A stretch of DNA of 64,000 nucleotides from CAVQBC01 sp963848415 (GTDB lineage Bacteria > Actinomycetota > Thermoleophilia > Solirubrobacterales > Solirubrobacteraceae). Location of the stretch: assembly GCA_963848415.1 (NCBI GenBank), contig CAWKDN010000002.1:567877-631876 (forward strand), read 5' to 3'. The notes under the pieces were generated by a model. It saw only the letters and a list, made by a program, of their open reading frames with translations, did not search any database and was not told the origin of the DNA. The translations under genes were made by a program, and so were the position numbers. Below are positions 8,399 through 16,205 of the stretch, piece by piece; within the stretch, counting starts at the first letter, position 1, and the number at the start of each line of letters is the position of its first letter.

Positions 8399-9253
8399 TC
8401 AGGCGGTCGCCGCCGCCACCCACGTCCGCGCAGGAAACACGAGCCGCCCGTCGCCGACGACGAACGGCTCGGCCGAACCCGCCAGCTCCGCCCGCAACTC
8501 GTCGCGCTCAGCGCCCGCGAGGCCGGCGGCGGCGTCCTTGAAGCGCATCGACGTCCCCTCGATCGCCGCCCACCAGTCGTCCACGTCGCGGTAGTCCATC
8601 GTGAAGTCGACCGCCTCGACCTCGACGTCCGTGAACCCGCCGTCCTGGAGGGCAGCCGCGGCGAGCCCGGGTTCGGCCCAGGCGAACTGGCCGGGCTCGC
8701 CCGGCGGGGGCGGCTCCAGCAGCCCGCGCTGCACCAGCGCGCGGCCCGGCAGCGCGCTCCACGGGTTGTCCTCCGGGCCGGTCCAGGCGGCGAGTGCGAC
8801 CCGGCCGCCCGGGCGCAGCACCCGGCGCGTCTCGCGCAGCGCCGCGACCGGGTCGGCGAGCAGCATGTAGCCCCAGCGGCACAGGATTGCGTCGAGGCTC
8901 GCGGCCGGCTGGTCGATCGAGGTCTCGACGTCGATCTGGCGGAAGCGCACGTTGCGGATCCCGAGCGCCCGCGCCCGCTCCTGGGCGGCGGCGAGCATCT
9001 CGGGGACGAAGTCCGAGCAGATCAGCTCGCCGCCGGGCTGGATCAGCTCGGCGGCGAGGAAGCCGGTGTCCCCGGTGCCGGCCGCCAGCTCGAGCACCGT
9101 GGCGCCGGGCTGGGGATGGATCGCCTCGACCATCCACGCCGAGACGGGCATGCTCGCCGCGCGCAGCTCGTCGCCGCGCGCGCCCCAGCCGGGCGCCGAG
9201 CGCGCCCAGCGGCGGCGGCTCTCGGCACGGAAGTCGTCGGGCAGTCCGCTCAT
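8399..9253 (-). CDS. Class I SAM-dependent methyltransferase, candidate demethylmenaquinone methyltransferase
   Basis: 284 residues from ATG 9253 (MSGLPDDFRAESRRRW). The SAM motif I is VLELAAGTGDTGFLAAELI; motif II and the post-I acidic residue (CSDFVPEML) and an LRPGGRVALAAWTG strand follow, typical of the Methyltransf_11/UbiE group. It lies directly downstream of menE, so methylation of demethylmenaquinone (MenG) is a reasonable guess, but no family-specific residue settles it. An alternative ATG at 9307 overlaps the menE stop (ATGA) and would add 18 residues encoded by a palindrome, so I prefer 9253. Confidence 0.8.
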   Translation of the reverse strand: MSGLPDDFRAESRRRWARSAPGWGARGDELRAASMPVSAWMVEAIHPQPGATVLELAAGTGDTGFLAAELIQPGGELICSDFVPEMLAAAQERARALGIRNVRFRQIDVETSIDQPAASLDAILCRWGYMLLADPVAALRETRRVLRPGGRVALAAWTGPEDNPWSALPGRALVQRGLLEPPPPGEPGQFAWAEPGLAAAALQDGGFTDVEVEAVDFTMDYRDVDDWWAAIEGTSMRFKDAAAGLAGAERDELRAELAGSAEPFVVGDGRLVFPARTWVAAATA

Positions 9254-9272
9254 CGCCGCCACGCTAGATGAT

Positions 9273-9302
9273 TGATTCCACGGCCGCGCGGTCGTGGAAT
9301 CA
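9273..9302. promoter_or_regulatory. 30 bp palindrome between menE and the methyltransferase
   Basis: Perfect 10 bp arms TGATTCCACG / CGTGGAATCA flank a G-C-rich centre that is itself self-complementary (CCGCGCGG), giving a nearly continuous 14 bp stem. It lies at the menE/methyltransferase junction. It could be an intra-operon hairpin, a dyad operator, or part of the coding region if the upstream ATG is used. Confidence 0.6.
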
Positions 9303-9303
9303 C

Positions 9304-10605
9304 TCATCTGGGCAGCACGCGCCGCAAGAGCTTGCCCGACGCCGTGCGCGGGAGCTCGCCGACCGGCTCGACCGCCTTCGGGACCTTGTAGTCGGCCAGC
9401 CGCTCCGCGCAGAACGCGCGCAGGGCGCCCGCGTCGACGGCGGCGCCGTCGCGCGGCACGACCAGCGCCGTGACCGCCTCCCCCCACTCCGCGTCGGGCC
9501 GCCCGACCACCGCCACATCCGCGACCGCCGGATGGGTCACCAACACGGCCTCGACCTCGGCGGGCGCGACGTTCTCCCCGCCCGTGACGATGGTGTCCGC
9601 CTTGCGCCCCACAACGATCAGGCGCCCGCTCGCGTCGAGGCGGCCGAGGTCGCCGGTGGCGAGCGTCCCGCCGCCCGCCACGGTGGGGCCGGAGACGAGG
9701 ATCTCGCCGTCGGCGGCGATCGCGACGCCGATGCCCGGAAGCGGATGGCCGGCGGTCTCGAGGTCGCCGGCCGCGGCGACGGTCACCTGGGAGCAGGCCT
9801 GCGTGAGGCCGTAGGTCGCGCGGACGGGAAGCTCCGCGGAGCGCGCTCGCGCCAGCACCGCCCGCGGCGCGCCGGCGCCGCCGAGCAGGATCGCCCGCAG
9901 CCCCGGCGCCGCCGGCGGGCCGGCGTCCAGGACGCGCGCGAGCATCGTCGGCACGAGCGAGGCGAGCGTGACGCGGCCGAGCGCCGCGGCGGTTGCCTCG
10001 GCGTCGAAGGGTGCCGGCTGCAGGACGGCGGTCGTCGCGTAGATCGCCGAGCGCAGCATCACCATCAGCCCGCCGACGTGCGAGAGCGGCAGCGGGCACA
10101 GCCAGCGCTCCGCGGGGTCGAGGCCGAGCGCGACGGCGGAGCCGAGCGCGTTGGCCAGCACGTTGCCGTAGGTCAGCAGCACCGGCACGGGCGCGCCGGT
10201 GGTCCCGGAGGTGTGGACGACCATCAGCGGCGCGTCGCCGACGCCCGCGAAGCCCGGCAGCGCCCCGGCGCGGCCGGCGGGCAGCGCGTCGAGGACCACG
10301 GCGCACCCGGCGGCCTGCGCCGCGCGCTCGTCCGCGGCGAGTCGCGGGTCCAGCGGCACCGCCACCGCCCCGAGCAGCAGGCACGCGTGCAGCGCGACCG
10401 CGAAGTCCGCACCGGCGGGCAGGGCCAGGCCGACCAGCTCCCCCGCCCGCACGCCGTCGCGCGCCAGCCGCCCGGCCACCACCCGCGCCTCCGCGTGCAG
10501 GGCGACGTAGGTCATCGCCCCGCCCGCCAGCTCGACGGCGGCGCGCTCGGGGTGCAGCGCGGCGGCGCGCGCGATCCATGGGACGGGGGTGGCCACTACG
10601 CTCAT
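9304..10605 (-). CDS. menE: o-Succinylbenzoate-CoA ligase
   Basis: 433 residues, ANL superfamily. It activates o-succinylbenzoate with ATP and CoA in menaquinone synthesis. Visible motifs: P-loop VVHTSGTTGAPVPVLLTYGN (around 135-155), ATYGLTQACSQ, TGDLGRLDASGRL, GRKADTIVTGGENVAP and the C-terminal catalytic lysine in TASGKLLRR. It is slightly short for an acyl-CoA ligase, as is usual for MenE. It is divergent from menB with only 39 nt between the starts, so both promoters must overlap. The assignment rests on domain plus the men context. Confidence 0.9.
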   Translation of the reverse strand: MSVVATPVPWIARAAALHPERAAVELAGGAMTYVALHAEARVVAGRLARDGVRAGELVGLALPAGADFAVALHACLLLGAVAVPLDPRLAADERAAQAAGCAVVLDALPAGRAGALPGFAGVGDAPLMVVHTSGTTGAPVPVLLTYGNVLANALGSAVALGLDPAERWLCPLPLSHVGGLMVMLRSAIYATTAVLQPAPFDAEATAAALGRVTLASLVPTMLARVLDAGPPAAPGLRAILLGGAGAPRAVLARARSAELPVRATYGLTQACSQVTVAAAGDLETAGHPLPGIGVAIAADGEILVSGPTVAGGGTLATGDLGRLDASGRLIVVGRKADTIVTGGENVAPAEVEAVLVTHPAVADVAVVGRPDAEWGEAVTALVVPRDGAAVDAGALRAFCAERLADYKVPKAVEPVGELPRTASGKLLRRVLPR

Positions 10606-10644
10606 TCTGCCCGTCCCCTTTCAGACCCGGAGGCATTGAAGGAC

Positions 10645-11481
10645 GTGTCCGTGACCTGGACCTCCGCCGGCGAGTACTCAGACATCCGCTACGAGCTCTC
10701 CGGCGATGGCATCGCCAAGATCACCATCAACCGGCCCGAGGTCCGCAACGCCTTCCGGCCCCAGACGCTCTTCCAGCTCTCCGAGGCCTTCGACCGCGCG
10801 CGCGACGACCCGGCGGTCGGGGTGATCGTGCTGACCGGCGAGGGACCGGACGCCTTCTGCTCCGGCGGCGACCAGCGGATCCGCGGCGACGACGGCTACA
10901 TCGGCGACGACGGCGTCGCCAAGCGGGGCATCGGGCGCCTGAACGTGCTCGACCTCCAGGTCCAGATCCGCCGCACGCCCAAGCCGGTGGTGGCGATGGT
11001 CGCGGGCTACGCGATCGGCGGCGGTCACGTGCTGCACGTCGTGTGCGACCTCACGATCGCGGCCGAGAACGCCCGCTTCGGGCAGACCGGGCCGCGGGTC
11101 GGCTCCTTCGACGGCGGCTACGGCTCAGGGCTGCTCGCCCGCCAGATCGGCCAGAAGCGCGCGCGGGAGATCTGGTTCCTGTGCCGCCAGTACGACGCGC
11201 AGACCGCGCTGGAGTGGGGCCTGGTCAACGCGGTCGTCCCGCTCGAGCAGCTCGAGGCAGAGACGGTCAAGTGGTGCCACGAGATGCTCGCCCTCTCCCC
11301 CCTGGCCCTGCGGATGCTCAAGGCCTCGCTCAACGCGGCGGACGACGGCCTGGCCGGCATCCAGCAGCTCGCGGGTGACGCGACGCTGCTCTTCTACATG
11401 TCCGACGAGGCGCAGGAGGGGCGCGACGCCTACGTCGAGAAGCGCCCGCCGGACTACGCGAAGTTCCCCAAGCGACCTTGA
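10645..11481 (+). CDS. menB: 1,4-Dihydroxy-2-naphthoyl-CoA synthase
   Basis: 278 residues, crotonase fold; it closes the second ring of menaquinone by Dieckmann cyclisation of succinylbenzoyl-CoA. Signature segments are CSGGDQRIRGDDGYIGDD, YAIGGGHVLHVVCDL and FGQTGPRVGSFDGGYGS. The Gly in QTGP marks the bicarbonate-dependent (E. coli-like) type rather than the type with a catalytic Asp at that position. I chose the GTG at 10645 because GGAGG lies about 11 nt upstream; a TTG at 10636 is too close to that site. The stop overlaps the menA TTG start. Confidence 0.96.
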   Translation: MSVTWTSAGEYSDIRYELSGDGIAKITINRPEVRNAFRPQTLFQLSEAFDRARDDPAVGVIVLTGEGPDAFCSGGDQRIRGDDGYIGDDGVAKRGIGRLNVLDLQVQIRRTPKPVVAMVAGYAIGGGHVLHVVCDLTIAAENARFGQTGPRVGSFDGGYGSGLLARQIGQKRAREIWFLCRQYDAQTALEWGLVNAVVPLEQLEAETVKWCHEMLALSPLALRMLKASLNAADDGLAGIQQLAGDATLLFYMSDEAQEGRDAYVEKRPPDYAKFPKRP

Positions 11482-12407
11482 CCGGGGCGGGGCACGCACC
11501 GGCGCTGCAGGCGGACCGCCCGAGCGCCGCCCGCATCTGGCTGATGGCCGCTCGGCCGCGGACGCTTCCGGCGGCGGTCGCGCCGGTGCTGGTCGGCACG
11601 GCGCTGGCCGCCACCCAGGGCACCTTCAAGGCGCTCACCTTCCTGGCGGCGATGGTGGGCGCGACGTTCATCCAGGTCGGCACGAACCTGTCCAACGACT
11701 ACTCCGACGCGCGCCGCGGCGCCGACACCGAGGACCGGCTCGGGCCGGTCCGCGTCACCGCCGGCGGGCTCGTGCCGCCGCGCCAGGTGCTGATCGCCAC
11801 CTACGTCGCCTTCGCCGCTGCGGTGCTGGCCGGCACCTACCTGATCGCCACCGCCGGCTGGGAGCTGCTGCTGGTCGGGGCGGCCTCGATCCTCGCCGGC
11901 GTGCTCTACACCGGCGGCCCGCGGCCGTACGGCTACGAGGGCCTCGGCGAGGTCTTCGTGTTCCTCTTCTTCGGCGTGGTGGCGGTGACCGGCTCGTTCT
12001 TCGCCCAGGTCGAGCGGCTCGACTGGGAGGCGCTCGTGCTCGCGGTGCCCGTCGGGCTGCTGGCCTCGGCGATCCTGGTGGTCAACAACGTCCGCGACCT
12101 GCGGACCGACCGCCGCGCCGGCAAGCGCACGCTGGCGGTACGCCTCGGGCCGCGGCGCGGGCGCGACCTCTACACCGCGATGGTCGTCGGCGCCTTCCTG
12201 ACCGCGCCGCTGCCGTGGCTGCTCGGGTCCGCCGAGCTCGGCCCGTGGCTGCTGCTGGTGCTCGGCGCCGTCCCGGTGGCGATCCCGGTCGTGCGCACGG
12301 TGCGCACGCGCTCGGACGGGCCGGCGCTCAACGGCGCGCTGGCGGGCACCGGCCTGCTCCAGCTCGCCTTCTGCGTGCTGCTCTCCTCGGGGATCCTCGC
12401 GAGCTGA
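11478..12407 (+). CDS. menA: 1,4-Dihydroxy-2-naphthoate polyprenyltransferase
   Basis: 309 residues, UbiA superfamily integral membrane enzyme that attaches the isoprenoid tail to dihydroxynaphthoate. The first Asp-rich motif is NDYSDARRGADTEDR and the second NNVRDLRTDRRAGKRTLAVR; eight to nine hydrophobic helices surround them. The start is TTG overlapping the menB TGA (TTGA), and the stop overlaps the menC ATG by one base, so menB-menA-menC are one translationally coupled unit. Confidence 0.95.
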   Translation: MTGAGHAPALQADRPSAARIWLMAARPRTLPAAVAPVLVGTALAATQGTFKALTFLAAMVGATFIQVGTNLSNDYSDARRGADTEDRLGPVRVTAGGLVPPRQVLIATYVAFAAAVLAGTYLIATAGWELLLVGAASILAGVLYTGGPRPYGYEGLGEVFVFLFFGVVAVTGSFFAQVERLDWEALVLAVPVGLLASAILVVNNVRDLRTDRRAGKRTLAVRLGPRRGRDLYTAMVVGAFLTAPLPWLLGSAELGPWLLLVLGAVPVAIPVVRTVRTRSDGPALNGALAGTGLLQLAFCVLLSSGILAS

Positions 12408-13432
12408 TGCGCCTCGAGGTCGAGCCGGTCGTGCTGTCCCTGCGCCGGCCCCTGGCGGCGGCATGGGGGACGCTGACCGAGCGACGGCTGCTGCGCGTTC
12501 GGCTCCTCGCCGCCGACGGCACGGTCGGCCACGGCGAGGCGGCGCCGCTGGAGCCCTACGACGGCGTGCCGCTCGCCGCGGCCCGGGCCGCGCTCGACGT
12601 CTACGCGAGCGTGCTCGACGAGCTCGGCGAGCGCTGGCCGGAGGAGCTGCTGGACGCCTGCCGCGCCGAGCGCGACCTGCCCCAGGCGCTCGCCGCGGTC
12701 GACCTCGCGCTGTGGGACCTCGCGGGCAAGCGCGCCGGGCGCTCGGTGGCGCAGCTGATCTCGATCGAGGCCGCGCGCTCGATCGAGGTCAACGCGACGA
12801 TCGCGGCCGAGGACCGCGAGGGCGCCGCACAGGACGCGGCCGCGGCGGCGCGGGACGGCTTCGGCACGGTGAAGGTCAAGGTCGCGATCGGCGACGACGC
12901 CGGGCGCCTGGCGGCCGTGCGGGCGGCGTCAGGGCCGGGCATGGCGATCCGGGTCGACGCCAACGGCGCCTGGAGCGTCGCGGAGGCCACGGCCGCCCTG
13001 AGGACGCTCGCGCCCGTCGGGCTCGAGCTGGCCGAGGAGCCCGTGCACGGCGTCGAGCCGCTGCGCGAGGTGCGCGCCGCAGTCGACGTGCCGCTCGCCA
13101 TGGACGAGACCGCCGCGGAGGCGGGCGCCGCGCACTCCGGCGCGACGGACGCCGTGTGCCTGAAGGTCAGTCGCTGCGGCGGGCTCTTCGGCGTCCTGCG
13201 CGACGCCGCGCTGGCCCGCGCGGCCGGCTCCGCGGTCTACCTCGCCTCCACCTACGACGGGCCGGCCGGGATCGCCGCCGCCGTCCACGCCGCCGCCGGC
13301 CTGTCCGCCGGCGGGCCGACGCCCGCGCACGGGCTCGCCACCCTGGACGTCTTCGACGGTGAGATCGACGGGCCGCGGCCGGTGCGGGGCGCGATCCGCG
13401 TGCCCTCGGCCCCCGGGCTCGGCGTGGAGTAG
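12407..13432 (+). CDS. menC: o-Succinylbenzoate synthase
   Basis: 341 residues, enolase superfamily. It dehydrates SHCHC to o-succinylbenzoate. Catalytic set visible: the KVKV lysines (GTVKVKVAIGDD), metal ligands in VDANGAW, AEEPV and MDET, and the second lysine in CLKVSRCGG. The fold could also fit dipeptide epimerase or N-acylamino acid racemase, but position directly after menA supports MenC. Start ATG overlaps the menA stop by one base. Confidence 0.93.
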   Translation: MRLEVEPVVLSLRRPLAAAWGTLTERRLLRVRLLAADGTVGHGEAAPLEPYDGVPLAAARAALDVYASVLDELGERWPEELLDACRAERDLPQALAAVDLALWDLAGKRAGRSVAQLISIEAARSIEVNATIAAEDREGAAQDAAAAARDGFGTVKVKVAIGDDAGRLAAVRAASGPGMAIRVDANGAWSVAEATAALRTLAPVGLELAEEPVHGVEPLREVRAAVDVPLAMDETAAEAGAAHSGATDAVCLKVSRCGGLFGVLRDAALARAAGSAVYLASTYDGPAGIAAAVHAAAGLSAGGPTPAHGLATLDVFDGEIDGPRPVRGAIRVPSAPGLGVE

Positions 13433-13503
13433 CCACCGGCACGAGGCCGAGCTGTCACCTGGGCGACTGACAGGGCGGTCACGAGCCCTGAGAATGCCAT
13501 CCC

Positions 13504-14332
13504 ATGCCCACCACCCGCGGCCTCCTCGCCGGATGCCTGGCCCTCGTCGCCCTGTTCGCGTTCGCACCGGCCACGGCGCAGGCCCAGGACGGAGGGGCCG
13601 TGCGCTTCGGCCCCGGCGACTTCGCGGGGCTCGTCGGTATCGGCGACGGCCGCAAGATGTACGTCGAGTGCCACGGTCGCGGCCGCCCGACCGTGATCCT
13701 CGAGGCCGGCCTGCGCAGCCGCGGCGACTTCTGGATGCCCACCCGAGGAGACCACGGGCACGGCGGTCGCGACCGGCGTGGCGCGCTTCACCCGCGCGTG
13801 CATCCTCGACCGCCCCGGCACGACCCTGGGCGCCGAGGCGTTCAGCCGTAGCGATCCGGTGCGCATGCCGCGCACCGCGGCCGACACCGTGGCCGACCTG
13901 CGCGCCCTGATCCGCGCGGCCGGCATCCGCGGCCCGCTCGTGCTCGCGGGCCACTCCACCGGCGGGCTGATCGTGCGCCTCTTCGCCAGCACCCATCCCG
14001 GCCGGGTGGTGGGCATGGTGCAGGTCGACGCGCTGAACGAGTCCTGGCCGACGAGTTCACGCGGGGCCAGCTGGCCGCCTTCGACACCATCAACAACGGC
14101 CCGCTGCCCGGCCTCGAGGACTACGCCGACCTCGAGCAGGTCCTCTTCCGGCCGAGCTTCAGCGAGATGCGCCGCGCGAAGCGTCGCGAGCCGCTGCGTT
14201 TTGACCAGGCTGGTGCCGGGCGGGCGGCAGGTCTTCGCCCGGCGCAGCCGGCACTACATCATGTTCAGCGAGCCGGGCGTCATCGTCCGCGCGATCCGCG
14301 AGGTCGTCCAGGCGGCGCGCCGCGACCGCTGA
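13504..14332 (+). pseudogene. Secreted alpha/beta hydrolase, frameshifted
   Basis: The reading starts with a signal peptide (RGLLAGCLALVALFAFAPA, cleavage near AQAQ) and a first strand (MYVECHGRGRPTVILEAG). It then leaves frame near 13735, continues with the nucleophile elbow LAGHSTGGLIVRLFA in another frame from about 13745, shifts again near 14042 (DEFTRGQLAAFDTINNGPL) and returns near 14200 to end in EVVQAARRDR. At least three frame changes, so it is a pseudogene or a low-quality stretch. The family is serine hydrolase; the substrate is unknown. It follows menC by 71 nt, a gap containing the dyad CTGTCA/TGACAG (13452-13473). Confidence 0.75.
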
Positions 14333-14342
14333 GCGCCCGCCG

Positions 14343-14906
14343 TCAGCGCTCGCCCGGCCACTGCAGCTCGGCGAAGCGCTCGACGGCCTCGTCGACGGCC
14401 GCGCGGTCGCCCGTGGCCAGCAGGTCGAGCAGCAGGCCGCGCGTCACCGCCAGGCCCAGGCGCGCCTGGGCCCGCGCGGTGCGCTCGTCGAGCCCCTGGC
14501 GCCGGTAGAGGCCGGCGGCGGGCTCCAGCCAGGAGTCCACGATGCCCTCCAGCAGCGAGGTCGTGTGCTCGCGGCCCTGCAGCGCCTGGCCGTAGATCTC
14601 GAAGAAGAGACGCTCGTGCGGCCACAGTGCGGGATCGGCGAGGTGCTCCCACATGCGGCGCATGACCTGCTCCGGGGAGAGTCCCGGCTCGAGCTCGAGC
14701 TCGGCCAGCGCGTCGCGCTGGCGCTGCTCGACGGCCTGGACGACCGCGACCAGCAACCCCTGCTTTGAGCCGAAGTGGTAGCTGAGCATGCGGTGGCTGG
14801 TGCCCAGCTCGCGTGCGAGCCCGCGCAGGCTGAGGTCGCCGAGCCCGTGGCGGGCCACGTGCTCGACGGCGGCGTCCAGCAGCCGCTGGCGGCTCTCCGA
14901 GGCCAT
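14343..14906 (-). CDS. TetR-family transcriptional regulator
   Basis: 187 residues from ATG 14906 (MASESRQRLLDAAVEHVARH). The N-terminal helix-turn-helix is GLGDLSLRGLARELGTSHRM then LSYHFGSKQGLL, typical TetR. The C-terminal ligand-binding domain is helical with no recognisable ligand. It is divergent from an SRPBCC gene, and a perfect dyad lies 11 nt upstream of its start, so auto-repression and control of the SRPBCC gene are likely. The longer frame upstream would read through that operator and is not used. Confidence 0.93.
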   Translation of the reverse strand: MASESRQRLLDAAVEHVARHGLGDLSLRGLARELGTSHRMLSYHFGSKQGLLVAVVQAVEQRQRDALAELELEPGLSPEQVMRRMWEHLADPALWPHERLFFEIYGQALQGREHTTSLLEGIVDSWLEPAAGLYRRQGLDERTARAQARLGLAVTRGLLLDLLATGDRAAVDEAVERFAELQWPGER

Positions 14907-14916
14907 TGATCCACAT

Positions 14917-14933
14917 GGTACATTGCCTGTACC
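14917..14933. promoter_or_regulatory. Probable TetR operator
   Basis: Perfect dyad GGTACA-TTGCC-TGTACC, 6 bp arms with 5 bp spacer, in the 63 nt gap between the divergent TetR and SRPBCC starts. Size and position fit a TetR-type operator controlling both genes. Confidence 0.65.
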
Positions 14934-14969
14934 GACTGGTTCACTTCTTCCCCCACGAGGAGCCTCCCC

Positions 14970-15431
14970 ATGAGCCGCCGCCGCGAGATCGACGTCCGCG
15001 CCCACGCCGCCGCCCCGCCCTCGGTCGTCTTCGCACTGCTGGCCGACGGAGCCAGCTGGCCGAGCTGGTCGCCGATCGAGGCCTTCGAGCTCGAGCGCCC
15101 GGGCGACCCGGCGCCAGAGGGCCCCGGCGCGATCCGGCGCTTCACGCGCGGCCGCACCCTCGGGCGTGACGAGCTGCTCGAGGTCACGCCGGACAGGCGG
15201 CTGCGCTACGCCTCGCTGTCAGGGCTCCCCGTGCGCGACTACACGGCGAGCGTCGAGCTCACGCCGGCCGCCGGCGGTGGCACCGGGATCCGCTGGCGCG
15301 CGTCGTTCGAGGCGCAGCGCCCGGGCACGGGCTGGGTGCTGGAGAAGGGCATCGCGCGCTTCCTCGGCCAGTGCGCGAGCGGGCTCGCCGAGCGCGCCGG
15401 CTCGCGCAGCGCCGCGCCCGCCGCGGCCTAG
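14970..15431 (+). CDS. SRPBCC-family (polyketide cyclase/START-like) protein
   Basis: 153 residues. The start MSRRREIDVRAHAAAPPSVV, then ALLADGASWPSWSP, is the usual opening of SRPBCC hydrophobic-ligand-binding proteins; the ending ARFLGQCASGLAERA is the long C-terminal helix. It is divergent from the TetR gene and presumably its target. It overlaps the 3' end of menH (convergent) by 4 nt. Ligand unknown. Confidence 0.9.
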   Translation: MSRRREIDVRAHAAAPPSVVFALLADGASWPSWSPIEAFELERPGDPAPEGPGAIRRFTRGRTLGRDELLEVTPDRRLRYASLSGLPVRDYTASVELTPAAGGGTGIRWRASFEAQRPGTGWVLEKGIARFLGQCASGLAERAGSRSAAPAAA

Positions 15432-16162
15432 CGCCGCGGCGTCCAGCCGGCGATCGCGGCGGCGACCGCCTCCGGGCGCTCGAGCTGCGCGGCGTGCCCG
15501 GCGCCCGCGACGGCGACCCGCTCTGCCCGCGGCAGCGCCGCGGCCATCCGCTCACCGAGCGCGCGGAACTTCGCGTCGCGCTCGCCGGCGACCAGCACGA
15601 CCGGCAGCGCCAGGCCTCCCAGCCGGTCCCACAGCGGCGTCATGACGCCCGTGCCGAGCCCGCGCAGCGCCGCGGCCAGGCCGTCGGCGGTGTTACGCAG
15701 GCGGTCGGCGCGGGCGGCCCGGGCGACCGCGGCCGGCTGGCCGGCGAAGAGGGGCTGCGTACCCCACTCGCGGGCGAAGACCTCGACGCCGATCGCCTCG
15801 ATGCGGGTCGCGAGCTCGTCGTCGGCGCGGCGACGGCTTTCGCGTTCGGCCGCGTCCGCCAGGCCCGGGCTCGCCCCGACCAGCACGAGCCGCCGCACCC
15901 GCTCCGGGCGGCGCAGCGCGTAGTCGAGCGCGATCCGGCCGCCCATCGAGTAGCCGGCCAGCACCGCTCCCGCCGCAGGCAGCAGGTCGTCCAGGTCGTC
16001 CGCGACGGCGTCGAAGCTCACCGGCCGCGTCGCGGACGCGCCCCCGTGGCCCCGGAGGTCCGGCGCGACGGCTCGGTAGCGTTCTCCGAGCGCCCGGGCC
16101 ACGGGGGCCCAGCTCGCTCCCGTCTGGGTGAAGCCGTGGAGCAGGACGACGTCCTCGGGCAT
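15428..16162 (-). CDS. menH: SHCHC synthase, alpha/beta hydrolase fold
   Basis: 244 residues. The opening VVLLHGFTQTGASWAPVARA, the DLRGHGGAS loop and the nucleophile motif AGYSMGGRIALDYALRRP are characteristic of MenH, and the catalytic His is in GAGHAAQLERP. MenH eliminates pyruvate from SEPHCHC in menaquinone synthesis. It is divergent from menD with 43 nt between starts. A generic alpha/beta hydrolase cannot be excluded, but motif plus context make menH likely. Confidence 0.88.
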   Translation of the reverse strand: MPEDVVLLHGFTQTGASWAPVARALGERYRAVAPDLRGHGGASATRPVSFDAVADDLDDLLPAAGAVLAGYSMGGRIALDYALRRPERVRRLVLVGASPGLADAAERESRRRADDELATRIEAIGVEVFAREWGTQPLFAGQPAAVARAARADRLRNTADGLAAALRGLGTGVMTPLWDRLGGLALPVVLVAGERDAKFRALGERMAAALPRAERVAVAGAGHAAQLERPEAVAAAIAGWTPRR

Positions 16163-16205
16163 CGCCGAGCACCATGACAGCGCCCGCCCTCCACGCCCCG
16201 CGCCC

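Noticed and set aside
9268..10644. Upstream extension of menB in an open frame
   Set aside because: It runs antisense through menE; MenB homology begins at about 10645.
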